From the NCBI GenBank assembly GCA_021806765.1, contig JAJZQR010000010.1:1-39503 (forward strand): a stretch of 39,503 bases of DNA, in the 5' to 3' direction. Origin of the DNA: Chloroflexota bacterium. GTDB lineage: Bacteria; Chloroflexota; UBA6077. Positions within the stretch are counted from its first letter, which is position 1. The number at the start of each line of letters is the position of its first letter. The position numbers and the translations under genes are program-made. Under the pieces are notes generated by a model. The model was not told where the DNA came from. It saw nothing but the letters and a program-made list of their open reading frames with translations, and ran no database searches. Positions 13,167 through 20,590 of the stretch are shown one piece after another.

Positions 13167-15927
13167 AACACTCCACCAGCCGGCACTTCGCCACCGTCTG
13201 CACCGCCCCGCCCACCAGCTCCCCCAGTGCCTCCTCCAGCCCCTCGAACCACACCGTGTACACTAGGCCGTCCAGATCCTCGAAGCTCACCACCTCACGG
13301 GCCCTCGCCGCCCATAGCTGACGGCTCAGCTCCACCCCGCTGAGCGCCTCCACCGTCCCATCCAGCAGCCGCAGCGGCACCCCGCCCGCCGGGATCCCCT
13401 CGCAGCGCACATCCATCGACCACCCCCGCTTGGCCCCCACCGCCGGCGCGTACTCCAGCCGGATCCCCGTCAGCACCGGACTCTCCGCCCCGCCAGGCCC
13501 CGCTAGCTCCACCCGCCAGGAGAGCCGTCGGCAGCTCGACCCCTCCCCGAAGTCGAATACCCTCCCGGTGGACCCCTCCACGTCGGAGGTCCCGAGGCTC
13601 ACCCACGTCCCGGTCACGCAGTCCACCTTCAACAGGCCCACGGTCGGGGTCGCCGTCCCGGTCCCCGTCAGCACGACCTTCCACCGCAGCTGATCCCCGG
13701 GGTAGGCAAAGGCCAGCTCCACCCCGCTGGTCGCAGATTCCCAGCTCGCCCCGTCCGCGCTCAGGTAGAGCTGCAGGGCGCAGCCCGCCGGCATCGTCGA
13801 CTCGACCACCGTCATCGTCGCCCGGGTCACGGTCCCCGAGCCCGGCACCGGCAGCACCGAGGAGACGGCCTCCCCCGTCGCCGCCCACAGCGGATCGAGC
13901 CCCACGTAATCGGCGCCGATCTCGGCCGGGTTCACGCTCCCTCCGGGATACGAGGACCTGAGCCCGAGGTACAACTTCCCGTCGGGTCCCAGGTAATCGG
14001 CCCATCCCTCGGTTGCCACCGTCTCGATGGTCCTGGCCGCCTCGCTGTCCCCTGCAGCCGCCGTGTTGCTACCCACGTAGTCCCAGCTGCCGGTCCGGTG
14101 GTTCCAGATCCGGAATATCACCCCCGGCGCAACGGTCCCGGCGCTGTCCCCCCTCCCGTAGGCCACGCCCCTGGGGTGGATCCCCGCGGGGTTGAGGCCC
14201 GAGAGGTCGAAGACGAACAGCTCGTGGGCATACAGCCCCGCCCCCGCGCCTCTCTGCACGGCCGCGGCCCCATCGACACCCGACACCGCCGAGTAGTCGC
14301 CGGCGGAGAACTCCCCGGCGAAGGCGCCGGGGGAGCTGTTGGGGTTGGGTGAGGTGAGCTTGTAGGCCAGGTGGGGCACGGTCAGGTTGCCAGGCAGCTT
14401 CCCGGCGAAGGTCTGCCCGGGCATCCCCTTCAGCCTCACCAGGGAGTCCTCCGTCCTCCAGTCCGCCGTGGTGGCGGCCGGGTTGCACCTGGCCAGGCCG
14501 TCGAAGTCCTCCAGGTACTGGTAGCTCTCCGACCCGTCCAGGGCGTAGGACACGGCCACAGACTCGCCAACGCCCAGCGGCTGGTGGCTCACGCTCACCC
14601 TCCGCAGCAGCTTCGGCTGGCCGGCATCGCCCCCGTCTATGTCGCTAAGCTGGGCGACCCCGCTCACCTGCAGCTGCAGGGGATCCCTCCGGTAGATGGC
14701 CCCGTCCCGGGCCAGGAACAGCTCCCCCTGGTACACGCTCAGAGCCCCCACCGTCCCCGCCGTCCCAACCGTCGCGGGGGTGCTCCACCCGAGGCGGCAG
14801 GACTCCATCTCCGCGTGGCCGCTCCCCCCACCTACCACCATCACGGGATCCAGCACGACCGCCGCCGGCAGCTTGCACAGCACCGCCGCACCCTGGGTCG
14901 GGTGCTCGTACCCCACGTAGAGCCGGCCGCCGCACACCGCCAGCCCCCGCAACGCCCCCGGCACCACCACGCCCTGGTCGGCCAGGTCGTAGGCCTCGAC
15001 CAACCGTGAGCCGTCGAAGGCCCGCACCTTACCGCCCACGCCCGATCCACAGAACAGGAGGTTATCGAACACGGTCCACCCGGCAACGTAGTCATCCGAG
15101 AAGGCGGACACCTCGGTCCACTCCCCGGAGGCGCTCCGGCCGTCGTAGCAGAGGATCCTCCCCTGCGGACCGTTCCCGGCGTCGGAGGTGGCGACGAACA
15201 GCCGGCCGCCGTATACGGCCATGGCCTCCACACGGCCCTCCCGGGCACCGTGCAGCGCTGTGGCCGTCGTGCCGTCCCACTGGTAGACCTTCGCCTCTCC
15301 GGAGGGCATCCGGCACCCCAGGAACAGCCGCTGCACGCTCGCCTTCGCCGTCGCGTCCCACACCTCGCAGCTCGCCATGGCGGTGATCCCGGCCACCCCG
15401 GCCACGTCGAAAGCCGTGCTCCAACCCACGCCGTCCCGGACGAACACGCCTCCATCCGCGTCGCTGCCGGCGTACAGCTTCTCCCCGTGCCGGGCCAGCG
15501 ACCCCATCGCCGCCTTCCCGGTGTCCCAGGCCATCGTCCAGGCCGACCCGTCGAAGGAGTAGATCTTCCCGGAGGATCCCGCCAGCGCGAAGAGCCTCCC
15601 GAGGAACGCCTCCATGGCCACGAATCGGGACTCCGGAGAGCTATAGGAGAGCCCCAGGCCGGGCGCCAGGGAGAGCTGCCCGGCGGTCCCGATCTCGACG
15701 CCTTGCCCGCCCCTCCATCTCCCCGTGTCCCCGCTTCCCCGCGTCCCCGCGTCGGCCACGCGCTGCCCGTCTCCCCGCCGCCAGTCCGCCTGCGACCACT
15801 CCCGCCAGCCGAGTGCTGAGTTCTGGGTTCTGGGTTCTGAGTTCGCGCCTACGGCCGACCGGCGGTAGCTGCCGGGCTTCACCAGAAACCCCTGCCCCCC
15901 AATGCTCACGTGGTACCTGCCGCCCAT
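13165..15927 (-). CDS. Phage fibre/propeller protein, probable receptor-binding or tail protein
   Basis: 920 aa from ATG 15927 (GGAGG 4 nt upstream); frames reaching back to 16011 run through a repeat array and are probably not translated. Residues ~90-400 hold beta-propeller blades with recurring GRLFALAGSSGKIYSF, EKLYAGSDADGGVFV, GRLFVATSDAG, NLLFCGSGVGGKVRAF and GRLYVGYEHPTQGAAV, like Kelch/NHL repeats. The C-terminal ~450 residues are beta-rich, with a LamG- or discoidin-like look (VLTGIRLEYAPAV). Its position after the capsid genes and before the lysis genes, and its size, suggest a tail spike or fibre. Two repeat-derived insertions occur near the N-terminus (TQNSALG and a GTRGSGDTGRW segment). 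The TAG stop joins a heptamer array. Confidence 0.68.
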   Translation of the reverse strand: MGGRYHVSIGGQGFLVKPGSYRRSAVGANSEPRTQNSALGWREWSQADWRRGDGQRVADAGTRGSGDTGRWRGGQGVEIGTAGQLSLAPGLGLSYSSPESRFVAMEAFLGRLFALAGSSGKIYSFDGSAWTMAWDTGKAAMGSLARHGEKLYAGSDADGGVFVRDGVGWSTAFDVAGVAGITAMASCEVWDATAKASVQRLFLGCRMPSGEAKVYQWDGTTATALHGAREGRVEAMAVYGGRLFVATSDAGNGPQGRILCYDGRSASGEWTEVSAFSDDYVAGWTVFDNLLFCGSGVGGKVRAFDGSRLVEAYDLADQGVVVPGALRGLAVCGGRLYVGYEHPTQGAAVLCKLPAAVVLDPVMVVGGGSGHAEMESCRLGWSTPATVGTAGTVGALSVYQGELFLARDGAIYRRDPLQLQVSGVAQLSDIDGGDAGQPKLLRRVSVSHQPLGVGESVAVSYALDGSESYQYLEDFDGLARCNPAATTADWRTEDSLVRLKGMPGQTFAGKLPGNLTVPHLAYKLTSPNPNSSPGAFAGEFSAGDYSAVSGVDGAAAVQRGAGAGLYAHELFVFDLSGLNPAGIHPRGVAYGRGDSAGTVAPGVIFRIWNHRTGSWDYVGSNTAAAGDSEAARTIETVATEGWADYLGPDGKLYLGLRSSYPGGSVNPAEIGADYVGLDPLWAATGEAVSSVLPVPGSGTVTRATMTVVESTMPAGCALQLYLSADGASWESATSGVELAFAYPGDQLRWKVVLTGTGTATPTVGLLKVDCVTGTWVSLGTSDVEGSTGRVFDFGEGSSCRRLSWRVELAGPGGAESPVLTGIRLEYAPAVGAKRGWSMDVRCEGIPAGGVPLRLLDGTVEALSGVELSRQLWAARAREVVSFEDLDGLVYTVWFEGLEEALGELVGGAVQTVAKCRLVEC
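15811..15845. repeat. GAGTTCT/GGGTTCT array inside the propeller gene
   Basis: Five heptamers read in frame as SEPRTQNSALG. A CCCCGCGTCCCCG repeat (15715-15758), related to that in the portal gene, is read 20 codons downstream. Confidence 0.82.
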
Positions 15928-15931
15928 CACC

Positions 15932-16015
15932 CCTCCAGTTCTGAGTTCTGAGTTCTGAGTTCTGGGATCCCACTCAGAACCCAGAACCCAGAACCCAGAA
16001 CCCGTCATCACGTCC
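15932..16015. repeat. 84-bp palindromic heptamer element, copy A
   Basis: Identical over 84 bp to 16411-16494. Starts with CCTCCAG (the ribosome-binding site of the next minus-strand gene), then TTCTGAG x3, GGGATCCC at the centre, CCAGAAC x4, then GTCATCACGTCC. The arms can form a long hairpin. Confidence 0.95.
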
Positions 16016-16029
16016 TCAGTCCCCAGTCC

Positions 16030-16404
16030 TCACAGGTAGCTTGCCGCCCCGATCACCACGGCCACCCGGTCCGCCGCCACCGCGAACCCCACCACCTGCA
16101 ACACGCTCCCAACCCCGCTGGGGTACGTCGACTGGATCCCCCCCGGCGTGGTCAGGCTCAGGTACTCGGTCTCGCCCGGCGTCAGCCCGGCAAAGCCCCC
16201 CACCTCCCCCATCAGGTGCATCGACCCCACGTCCCCGCTCCTATAGGAGGCTGCCGCTATCCCAGCGGCCTCTATCGGGGCACCCGCATTCCCGCTGGCC
16301 CTCACCAGCTTCCCGGCGCTCCACCCCACCAGGTCACCAGCCTTCACGCTATCCCCGTACGGTACATCCGGCACCGTCAGACCACCCCTAACCAGCTTGC
16401 CCAT
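16030..16404 (-). CDS. Capsid decoration/head-fibre protein
   Basis: 124 aa, located directly after the major capsid gene. Beta-rich, with VPYGDSVKAGDLVGWSAGKL, a central MGEVGGFAGLTPGETEYL and a terminal GSVLQVVGFAVAADRVAV. This layout (residence on the particle surface, small trimer-like beta domain, final QxVGxAxxxxxV) is what I know from DUF2190-like capsid cement proteins. GGAGGTG 5 nt upstream fixes the ATG. The stop TGA belongs to a TGAGGAC heptamer. Confidence 0.68.
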   Translation of the reverse strand: MGKLVRGGLTVPDVPYGDSVKAGDLVGWSAGKLVRASGNAGAPIEAAGIAAASYRSGDVGSMHLMGEVGGFAGLTPGETEYLSLTTPGGIQSTYPSGVGSVLQVVGFAVAADRVAVVIGAASYL

Positions 16405-16410
16405 CCTTCA

Positions 16411-16494
16411 CCTCCAGTTCTGAGTTCTGAGTTCTGAGTTCTGGGATCCCACTCAGAACCCAGAACCCAGAACCCAGAACCCGTCATCACGTCC
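16411..16494. repeat. 84-bp palindromic heptamer element, copy B
   Basis: Perfect duplicate of 15932-16015. Its right end contains TGATGA on the minus strand, the stop region of the major capsid gene. Confidence 0.95.
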
Positions 16495-17380
16495 CCAACA
16501 CTCCGATCAGCTTCCCGCACCTCAGCTGGTTGAACAGCGCGAGGCCGCAGTACCACCGGATCCTGACTCTGCTCGCGTCCTTCGTCTCCAGCTGACCCAC
16601 GTCGATCACCTCGATCCCGCCGTTCTGCAGGCCCGACAGGGCCTCCTCGGCGGCGAAGCTCAGGGCGTAGATGCTCGAGCAGACGCTGCTCGTCCCCTGG
16701 GTCTCGGCATCGCTGATCCAGTCGCTCACCTCCACCGGGATCCCGTCGTAGAGCATCACCTGCCGGCCGTAGCTGCTCTCCCCCCGCTCCACGTAGTGGG
16801 CGCTCGCCTGCAGCAAGCTCTTCAGCTTCCGCCGGCTCCGCTTGCTCATCAGCAGCACGTCCGGCTTCCCGGCCTTCACCCTGTCGATCAGGTCGTCCAG
16901 CATGGCCGTGGTCAGGCTCGCCCCGTTGGCCCCTGCCGTCACGACCTGATCGACGTTGGTGATCAGGTTCTTGACCCCGTTGAAGGAGTTGGGGTCCGTC
17001 GCCGTGCTCCCGTTGACGAAGGTGTCCTCGAACTTCTGGGCCACGGCCTTCGACTTCTTGGCCACCTGGATGGCCCTCTGGTCCTGGACGTTGCTGGCCG
17101 TGCGCTGGATGAAGTTATCCACGTCGGCATCCCCGCCCAGGATGGCCAGGGTGGCCGACTGCTGGGTGAAGGTCGCCGCGCCCTCGGCCCAGGTGGCGTT
17201 GACCGCGTAGAAGTCCGCCGAGCCCAGGGTATTCTCCTGGACGTACTTGTAGCTGTTGCCCTCGATGGTCATGAAGGGCAGCAGCTGCAGGATCGGCGAG
17301 TCCTTGATGATCGTCTCGATGACCCCACGCTGGAGAACGTCCGTCGCCAGCTTGGCAGCCTCAGTAAGCAAAAGTGCCAT
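16487..17380 (-). CDS. HK97-fold major capsid protein
   Basis: 297 aa. The N-terminal arm (VLQRGVIETIIKDSPILQLLPF) and E-loop-like part (GNSYKYVQENTLGSADFYAV, WAEGAATFTQQSATLAILGG) are followed by a helical spine (RAIQVAKKSKAVAQKFEDTFVNG) and a P-domain/A-domain run (LDDLIDRVKAGKPDVLLMSKR, GIPVEVSDWI, RVRIRWYCGLALFN), the order expected for HK97-fold capsid proteins encoded without a delta domain. No protease gene is nearby and a scaffold-like gene precedes it, so assembly probably uses a separate scaffold. GGAGGTGAGGG precedes the ATG. Preceded and followed by heptamer arrays. Confidence 0.88.
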   Translation of the reverse strand: MALLLTEAAKLATDVLQRGVIETIIKDSPILQLLPFMTIEGNSYKYVQENTLGSADFYAVNATWAEGAATFTQQSATLAILGGDADVDNFIQRTASNVQDQRAIQVAKKSKAVAQKFEDTFVNGSTATDPNSFNGVKNLITNVDQVVTAGANGASLTTAMLDDLIDRVKAGKPDVLLMSKRSRRKLKSLLQASAHYVERGESSYGRQVMLYDGIPVEVSDWISDAETQGTSSVCSSIYALSFAAEEALSGLQNGGIEVIDVGQLETKDASRVRIRWYCGLALFNQLRCGKLIGVLGT

Positions 17381-17387
17381 CCCTCAC

Positions 17388-17537
17388 CTCCAGTTCTGGG
17401 TTCTGCGTTCTGCGTTCTGGGATCTGAGTTATGAAGGTTCAACCCTCGCTACTCATCACTCATCACTCATCACTCGTCTCACTCAGTCCTCAGTCCTGTG
17501 TCCTCAGTCCTCAGTCCTCAGTCCCTAGTCCTCAGTC
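17388..17537. repeat. Mixed heptamer arrays between capsid and scaffold genes
   Basis: TTCTGGG/TTCTGCG units (17393-17425), CATCACT units (17454-17481) and CAGTCCT units (17484-17537). The array touches the TAG stop of the scaffold-like gene and the binding site of the capsid gene. Confidence 0.9.
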
Positions 17538-17924
17538 CTACTCCCGTTTGAGCCCGTGCGCGATCTTCTCCAAGGGGCTCATCCCCTCGACGTTGGGACC
17601 CTGGCGAACCGGGTTGCCGGCCGGAACCTGGGCGGACGCCACTTCCGCCAGAGCTGCCGCCCTGGCCGCTTCGAAGGCGCGGCGGGCTACCTCCACCGAC
17701 TCATCCAGTTCCACGATGGTGGAACCCGCCACCAGCTCAGGCACCACTTTTCCGGCGTTCTCCGCCAGCAGCACTCGCCGGTGGGACTCCAGCCATCGGG
17801 TCCGGGTCTCTTCCACCTCCCCTCGCAGCCGCTCGATCTCGATCCGGGGGTCGGGGGCCTGGGGGGCGGTTGAATCCCCCTCGCCCAGTCCCCCCGTCTC
17901 CCCGTCCAGAATTGCCTCCTCCAT
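17538..17924 (-). CDS. Scaffold-like phage protein
   Basis: 128 aa from ATG 17924 (GGAGG 8 nt upstream; a GTG three codons earlier overlaps the binding site). Acidic and helical: IEIERLRGEVEETRTRWLES and ELDESVEVARRAFEAARAAA are likely coiled coils, and the C-terminus is basic and short (SPLEKIAHGLKRE), a usual capsid-binding tail in scaffolds. Position immediately before the major capsid gene supports a scaffold or capsid assembly role. No sequence family recognised. The N-terminal DGETGGLGEG contains a GGGGAGACGGGG repeat shared with the portal and imuA genes. Confidence 0.62.
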   Translation of the reverse strand: MEEAILDGETGGLGEGDSTAPQAPDPRIEIERLRGEVEETRTRWLESHRRVLLAENAGKVVPELVAGSTIVELDESVEVARRAFEAARAAALAEVASAQVPAGNPVRQGPNVEGMSPLEKIAHGLKRE

Positions 17925-17985
17925 GCTTCTCACCTCCTTTCGTTCCGCTACATCGCTGGTTGTCGAAGGCAGCGCCCTCGGCCTG

Positions 17986-18044
17986 GTAGTAACGACTTCA
18001 GTCGTTCGTCTCCCTCGTACAGAAACGACTGCAGCCGTTGCTCC
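17986..18044. repeat. GTAGTAACGACTTCAGTCGTT palindrome, copy 2 (degraded)
   Basis: Left arm intact, right arm diverged (AACGACTGCAGCCGTTGCTCC). It sits in the 171-bp gap between adaptor and scaffold genes, with a GGCAGGAGCCAGCTCCTAC palindrome at 18081-18099, which overlaps the adaptor stop. Confidence 0.8.
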
Positions 18045-18095
18045 GAGAGTAACTCGGTCCCCGAGGGCGACCTGATCGCCGGCAGGAGCCAGCTC

Positions 18096-18716
18096 CTACG
18101 GGGCAGCCACCAGCCTGCCGGTCCTGACCCTGGCTGTCCGCACCCGGATCCCCTTCTCGTACTGCTGCCGGTAGAGGACAGCGGTGGTCTCGGCCGGCCG
18201 TCCCGCACGCCCCTCGAATCGCTGCCGCTTGGCCTCCTCGGTGGACAGACTCTGGAGGACCCCGGCGCAGGCGAAGGCCAGCAGCAGGTCCTCGTCGGCG
18301 GCAGGCACCGTCGACGGATCCCCGTCGGCGTTCAGGTTCGCGTGGGGCGCCAGGTAGCGCACCCCAAGGGACAGCCCCGATTCCGTCGGGGCGGGCTGGA
18401 GGATCAGCCTTCCACCGTAGACCTCGTACCGCGATCCACCGGCGCTACTGTCCCAAAGGGGCGACTGGCAGTCGCCCTGGCCGGTCGCCCCTGTAACTCC
18501 CGTCACCGCCAGGCAGTCGGCCGGTAGGTCGTACTCCCCCTGTCCCGCCACGATGGTTACCGTGGTCTCCCGCTGCCTGGGGAGGGCGCGACCGTAGTCC
18601 CGTATCGCGTCGTTCAGCTGGAGGTCCAGGGCCGCGTCGCTCCAGAGGTAACCCTCGGCCGCGTTATCGTTTAACAGCACTCGCAGCGCCGCTCGCAGTT
18701 CCGCCAGAGTCGACAT
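18096..18716 (-). CDS. Head-tail connector/adaptor protein
   Basis: 206 aa. The N-terminal half has the connector pattern of gp6/gp15-like adaptors: LAELRAALRVLLNDN, YLWSDAALDLQLNDAIRDYGRALP, then TTVTIVAGQGEYDLPADCLAVTGV. The C-terminal half (DEDLLLAFACAGVLQSL, AVLYRQQYEKGIRV) is helical. Adaptors form the ring under the portal; position next to the portal gene agrees. GGAGG 6 nt upstream supports the ATG. A palindrome within the gene (18457-18495) encodes QGDCQSPLWD between beta strands. Confidence 0.75.
   Translation of the reverse strand: MSTLAELRAALRVLLNDNAAEGYLWSDAALDLQLNDAIRDYGRALPRQRETTVTIVAGQGEYDLPADCLAVTGVTGATGQGDCQSPLWDSSAGGSRYEVYGGRLILQPAPTESGLSLGVRYLAPHANLNADGDPSTVPAADEDLLLAFACAGVLQSLSTEEAKRQRFEGRAGRPAETTAVLYRQQYEKGIRVRTARVRTGRLVAAP
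18457..18495. repeat. GGGGCGACTGGCAGTCGCC palindrome inside the adaptor gene
   Basis: GGGGCGACTG and CAGTCGCCC form the palindrome, with a third arm GGTCGCCCCTG following. Resembles dispersed GTAGGGGCG-type elements and is read in frame. Confidence 0.7.
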
Positions 18717-18738
18717 AACGATCCTCCATGTGATTGAT

Positions 18739-18846
18739 GTAGGGCGGGGTCTTGTGTCCGCCGCCGGAACAAACAGGATGTACAGGATAGGCAGGATATG
18801 AAGACTTAACGGCAGACCCTATCCTGGAAATCCTGTCTATCCTGTT
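18739..18846. repeat. GTAG palindrome remnant and ACAGGAT inverted repeats
   Basis: GTAGGGCGGGGTCTTGTGTC (18739-) is followed by ACAGGAT/GCAGGAT units (18767-18798) and their complements ATCCTG (18821-18846). The unit is about 9 nt (ACAGGATNN), unlike the heptamers. It fills most of the 139-bp portal-adaptor gap. Confidence 0.75.
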
Positions 18847-18855
18847 CCTTCCCCG

Positions 18856-20274
18856 TCACCCCGTCTCCCCGTCCGTAGCCCCTGCCTCTTCGGCAATCCT
18901 CTGCATCTCCGCCTCCGGGTTCTCCTCCCCCAGCCGGTCCATGGCCGTGCGGCGGGACCGGAGTCCGGCCGACACCAGGGCCACGTTGTTGCGCACCTCG
19001 GCCTCGCTATCGGTGGGCAGCAGCGGTGGCCAGATCACCCTGGACCGGTAGGGAGCGAAGCCACCCAGCCCCTTCAACTCCGCGATCCGCAACAGGTACC
19101 GGTTGCGCCGCCGCAGTCCGGCGTTCCACCAGGCCCGCTTCCGCAGGGTCTTCTGGATCAGCGGCTGAAGCTCCGTCTCCAGCGCCACCCCGCTCAGTAG
19201 CCGGCCCGAGTCGCCGAAGGCCGTCTTGGGGGTTTCGGCCACGTCGTGAAGCGCCCTCATCACTCGCTCGACGTGCTCGCCGACGGTCGGGGCCTGCCCC
19301 CGCCACTCCAGCAGTTCCACCTCCGCCCCCTCCGGGATGTCCCACACCGTCCCCGGCCCCACCGCCAGGTTGCTGTGCTCGCTCACCCCCTTGAAGATCA
19401 CCGGCGGATCGCTGTGGAAGCGGATCACGTCGGACATGTCGCTCATCCGCTCGTTCAGCTCCCTGTTCAGGGGCACTACGTCCTTCAGGTCGGAGACGCC
19501 CCAGAACTCGTTGGCCGGCCGGGCGTTGGGGATATGGACGAAGGGGATAAACCCGTAGGGGTTAGCCGTGCGCACCGCTTCCCGGTCGCCCACCGTCAGC
19601 GCGAACTCCGTCGGCGTCCACTCCTCCGTTACCTCCACGACGGGACGCGGGGACGCGGAGAAGGCGGGACGCGGAGATATGGGGCCCTTCTCCGTGTCTC
19701 CGCGTCCCCGTGTCCCCGCGTCATCCCAACGCAGGGCGGCCTCCTCCGCCGGCAGCCGGTAGACCAGGTAGACGGAGAGCAGGGCTGAGGGATCGTCGCC
19801 GGCCCACCGGGGAAAGAAGGTGAAGGGGTCGATGTTCACCACCCGTATCCCCTCCGTCCCCTGACCCCCGGCCCCCGGCCCCCAGAACAGCTTGAACACC
19901 GTGTCCCCCAGGATCGCCCCGTTCAGGGCCCCCTGGACGTCCACTGCCTCCAGGTCGTTCTCCTCGTACACCCGGTAGAGCAGTTCCTCGGCGGCAGCCG
20001 CCCGGGCCTGCTCCTCTGGTGAGGGGCCGGCCGGCGGGACGGCGAAATTGATCCCCCGCCCCAGCAGATAGGAGACCCCCTTGTCCACGATGGCCCTGGC
20101 GTAGTTCAGCACCAGGTTGCTGCGACCCTGCCGCGGCTTAGCCCACTGCCGGCCGTTGTAGAACTCCAGGTACTCGGCGTAGCGGCGGAGCCGGGCCTGG
20201 TCGGCCGCGGCCAGGGCGTTGCCCAGGGTTGCCGCCGAGGGCTGGGTGGGGTTGGGCAGGGGGCGCAGCGCCAT
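18856..20274 (-). CDS. Phage portal protein (SPP1 gp6-like)
   Basis: 472 aa from ATG 20274, with GGGAGG 6 nt upstream, overlapping the previous stop by one base (TGATG). Portal features: YLEFYNGRQW and NLVLNYARAIVDKGVSYLLGRG near the N-terminus, a beta-rich middle (IRVVNIDPFTFFPRW, YGFIPFVHIPNARP), and the long stem/clip helices (PLNRELNERMSDMSDVIR, RVMRALHDVAETPKTAFG, LSGVALETELQPLIQKTLRK). The portal ring is the entry and exit gate for DNA and docks terminase. An in-frame palindrome of CGGGGACGCGG units (19639-19722) gives a ~28-residue insertion TRGRGDTEKGPISPRPAFSAS in a loop. Confidence 0.88.
   Translation of the reverse strand: MALRPLPNPTQPSAATLGNALAAADQARLRRYAEYLEFYNGRQWAKPRQGRSNLVLNYARAIVDKGVSYLLGRGINFAVPPAGPSPEEQARAAAAEELLYRVYEENDLEAVDVQGALNGAILGDTVFKLFWGPGAGGQGTEGIRVVNIDPFTFFPRWAGDDPSALLSVYLVYRLPAEEAALRWDDAGTRGRGDTEKGPISPRPAFSASPRPVVEVTEEWTPTEFALTVGDREAVRTANPYGFIPFVHIPNARPANEFWGVSDLKDVVPLNRELNERMSDMSDVIRFHSDPPVIFKGVSEHSNLAVGPGTVWDIPEGAEVELLEWRGQAPTVGEHVERVMRALHDVAETPKTAFGDSGRLLSGVALETELQPLIQKTLRKRAWWNAGLRRRNRYLLRIAELKGLGGFAPYRSRVIWPPLLPTDSEAEVRNNVALVSAGLRSRRTAMDRLGEENPEAEMQRIAEEAGATDGETG
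19639..19722. repeat. GGGACGCGGGGACGCGGAG inverted repeat inside portal gene
   Basis: CGGGACGCGGGGACGCGG and GGACGCGGAGATA units face complementary TCTCCGCGTCCCCGTGTCCC units around GGGGCCC. It is a long palindrome with 7-9 nt sub-units, read in frame. Confidence 0.82.
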
Positions 20275-20408
20275 CACAACCCTCCCGCCAGGAATAGGAG
20301 GAGGACCATGAACCCGATGAACAGCAGCAATCCCAGCAGGTCCTCCACCAGCTCCCAGCCCTCGTAGCTCACCTCTTCTGCCATCCTGATCTCGCCGTAC
20401 CTTCTCAC
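20274..20408 (-). CDS. Very small membrane protein of the phage block
   Basis: About 44 aa if GTG 20408 is the start (AAGGAG 10 nt upstream); in-frame ATGs at 20432 and 20384 are alternatives. The C-terminal half is one hydrophobic helix (LVEDLLGLLLFIGFMVLLLF), and the N-terminal part is charged (RRYGEIRMAEEVSYEGW). The stop overlaps the portal ATG. Possibly a holin- or spanin-like accessory; no family recognised. Confidence 0.5.
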   Translation of the reverse strand: MRRYGEIRMAEEVSYEGWELVEDLLGLLLFIGFMVLLLFLAGGL

Positions 20409-20513
20409 CCTTTCGGATCTCCTTTCAGCCATCGATAGCCCGTGACTCAGAAGCCATAGGTCGTGCTTCATCCTTCGCCTTCCGTGGGATTACCTTTTGG
20501 ACCTAACCCCCTA

Positions 20514-20590
20514 CCCCCTTCCCCACGGGGGAAGGGGGAGCCCTCATTACTCATCACTCGTTACTCATCACTCGTTACTCATTGCCCGCC
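20514..20590. repeat. CCCCCTTCCCC palindrome and GAGTAAC/GAGTGAT array at terminase end
   Basis: CCCCCTTCCCCACGGGGGAAG (20514-) is a hairpin. 20546-20584 holds alternating CATCACT and CGTTACT heptamers, read by the terminase gene in the stop-containing direction: its TGA (20570-20568) is one of the heptamers. Confidence 0.88.

Noticed and set aside
15928..16011. N-terminal extension of the propeller protein
   Set aside because: It would be translated from the 84-bp repeat; ATG 15927 has its own GGAGG.
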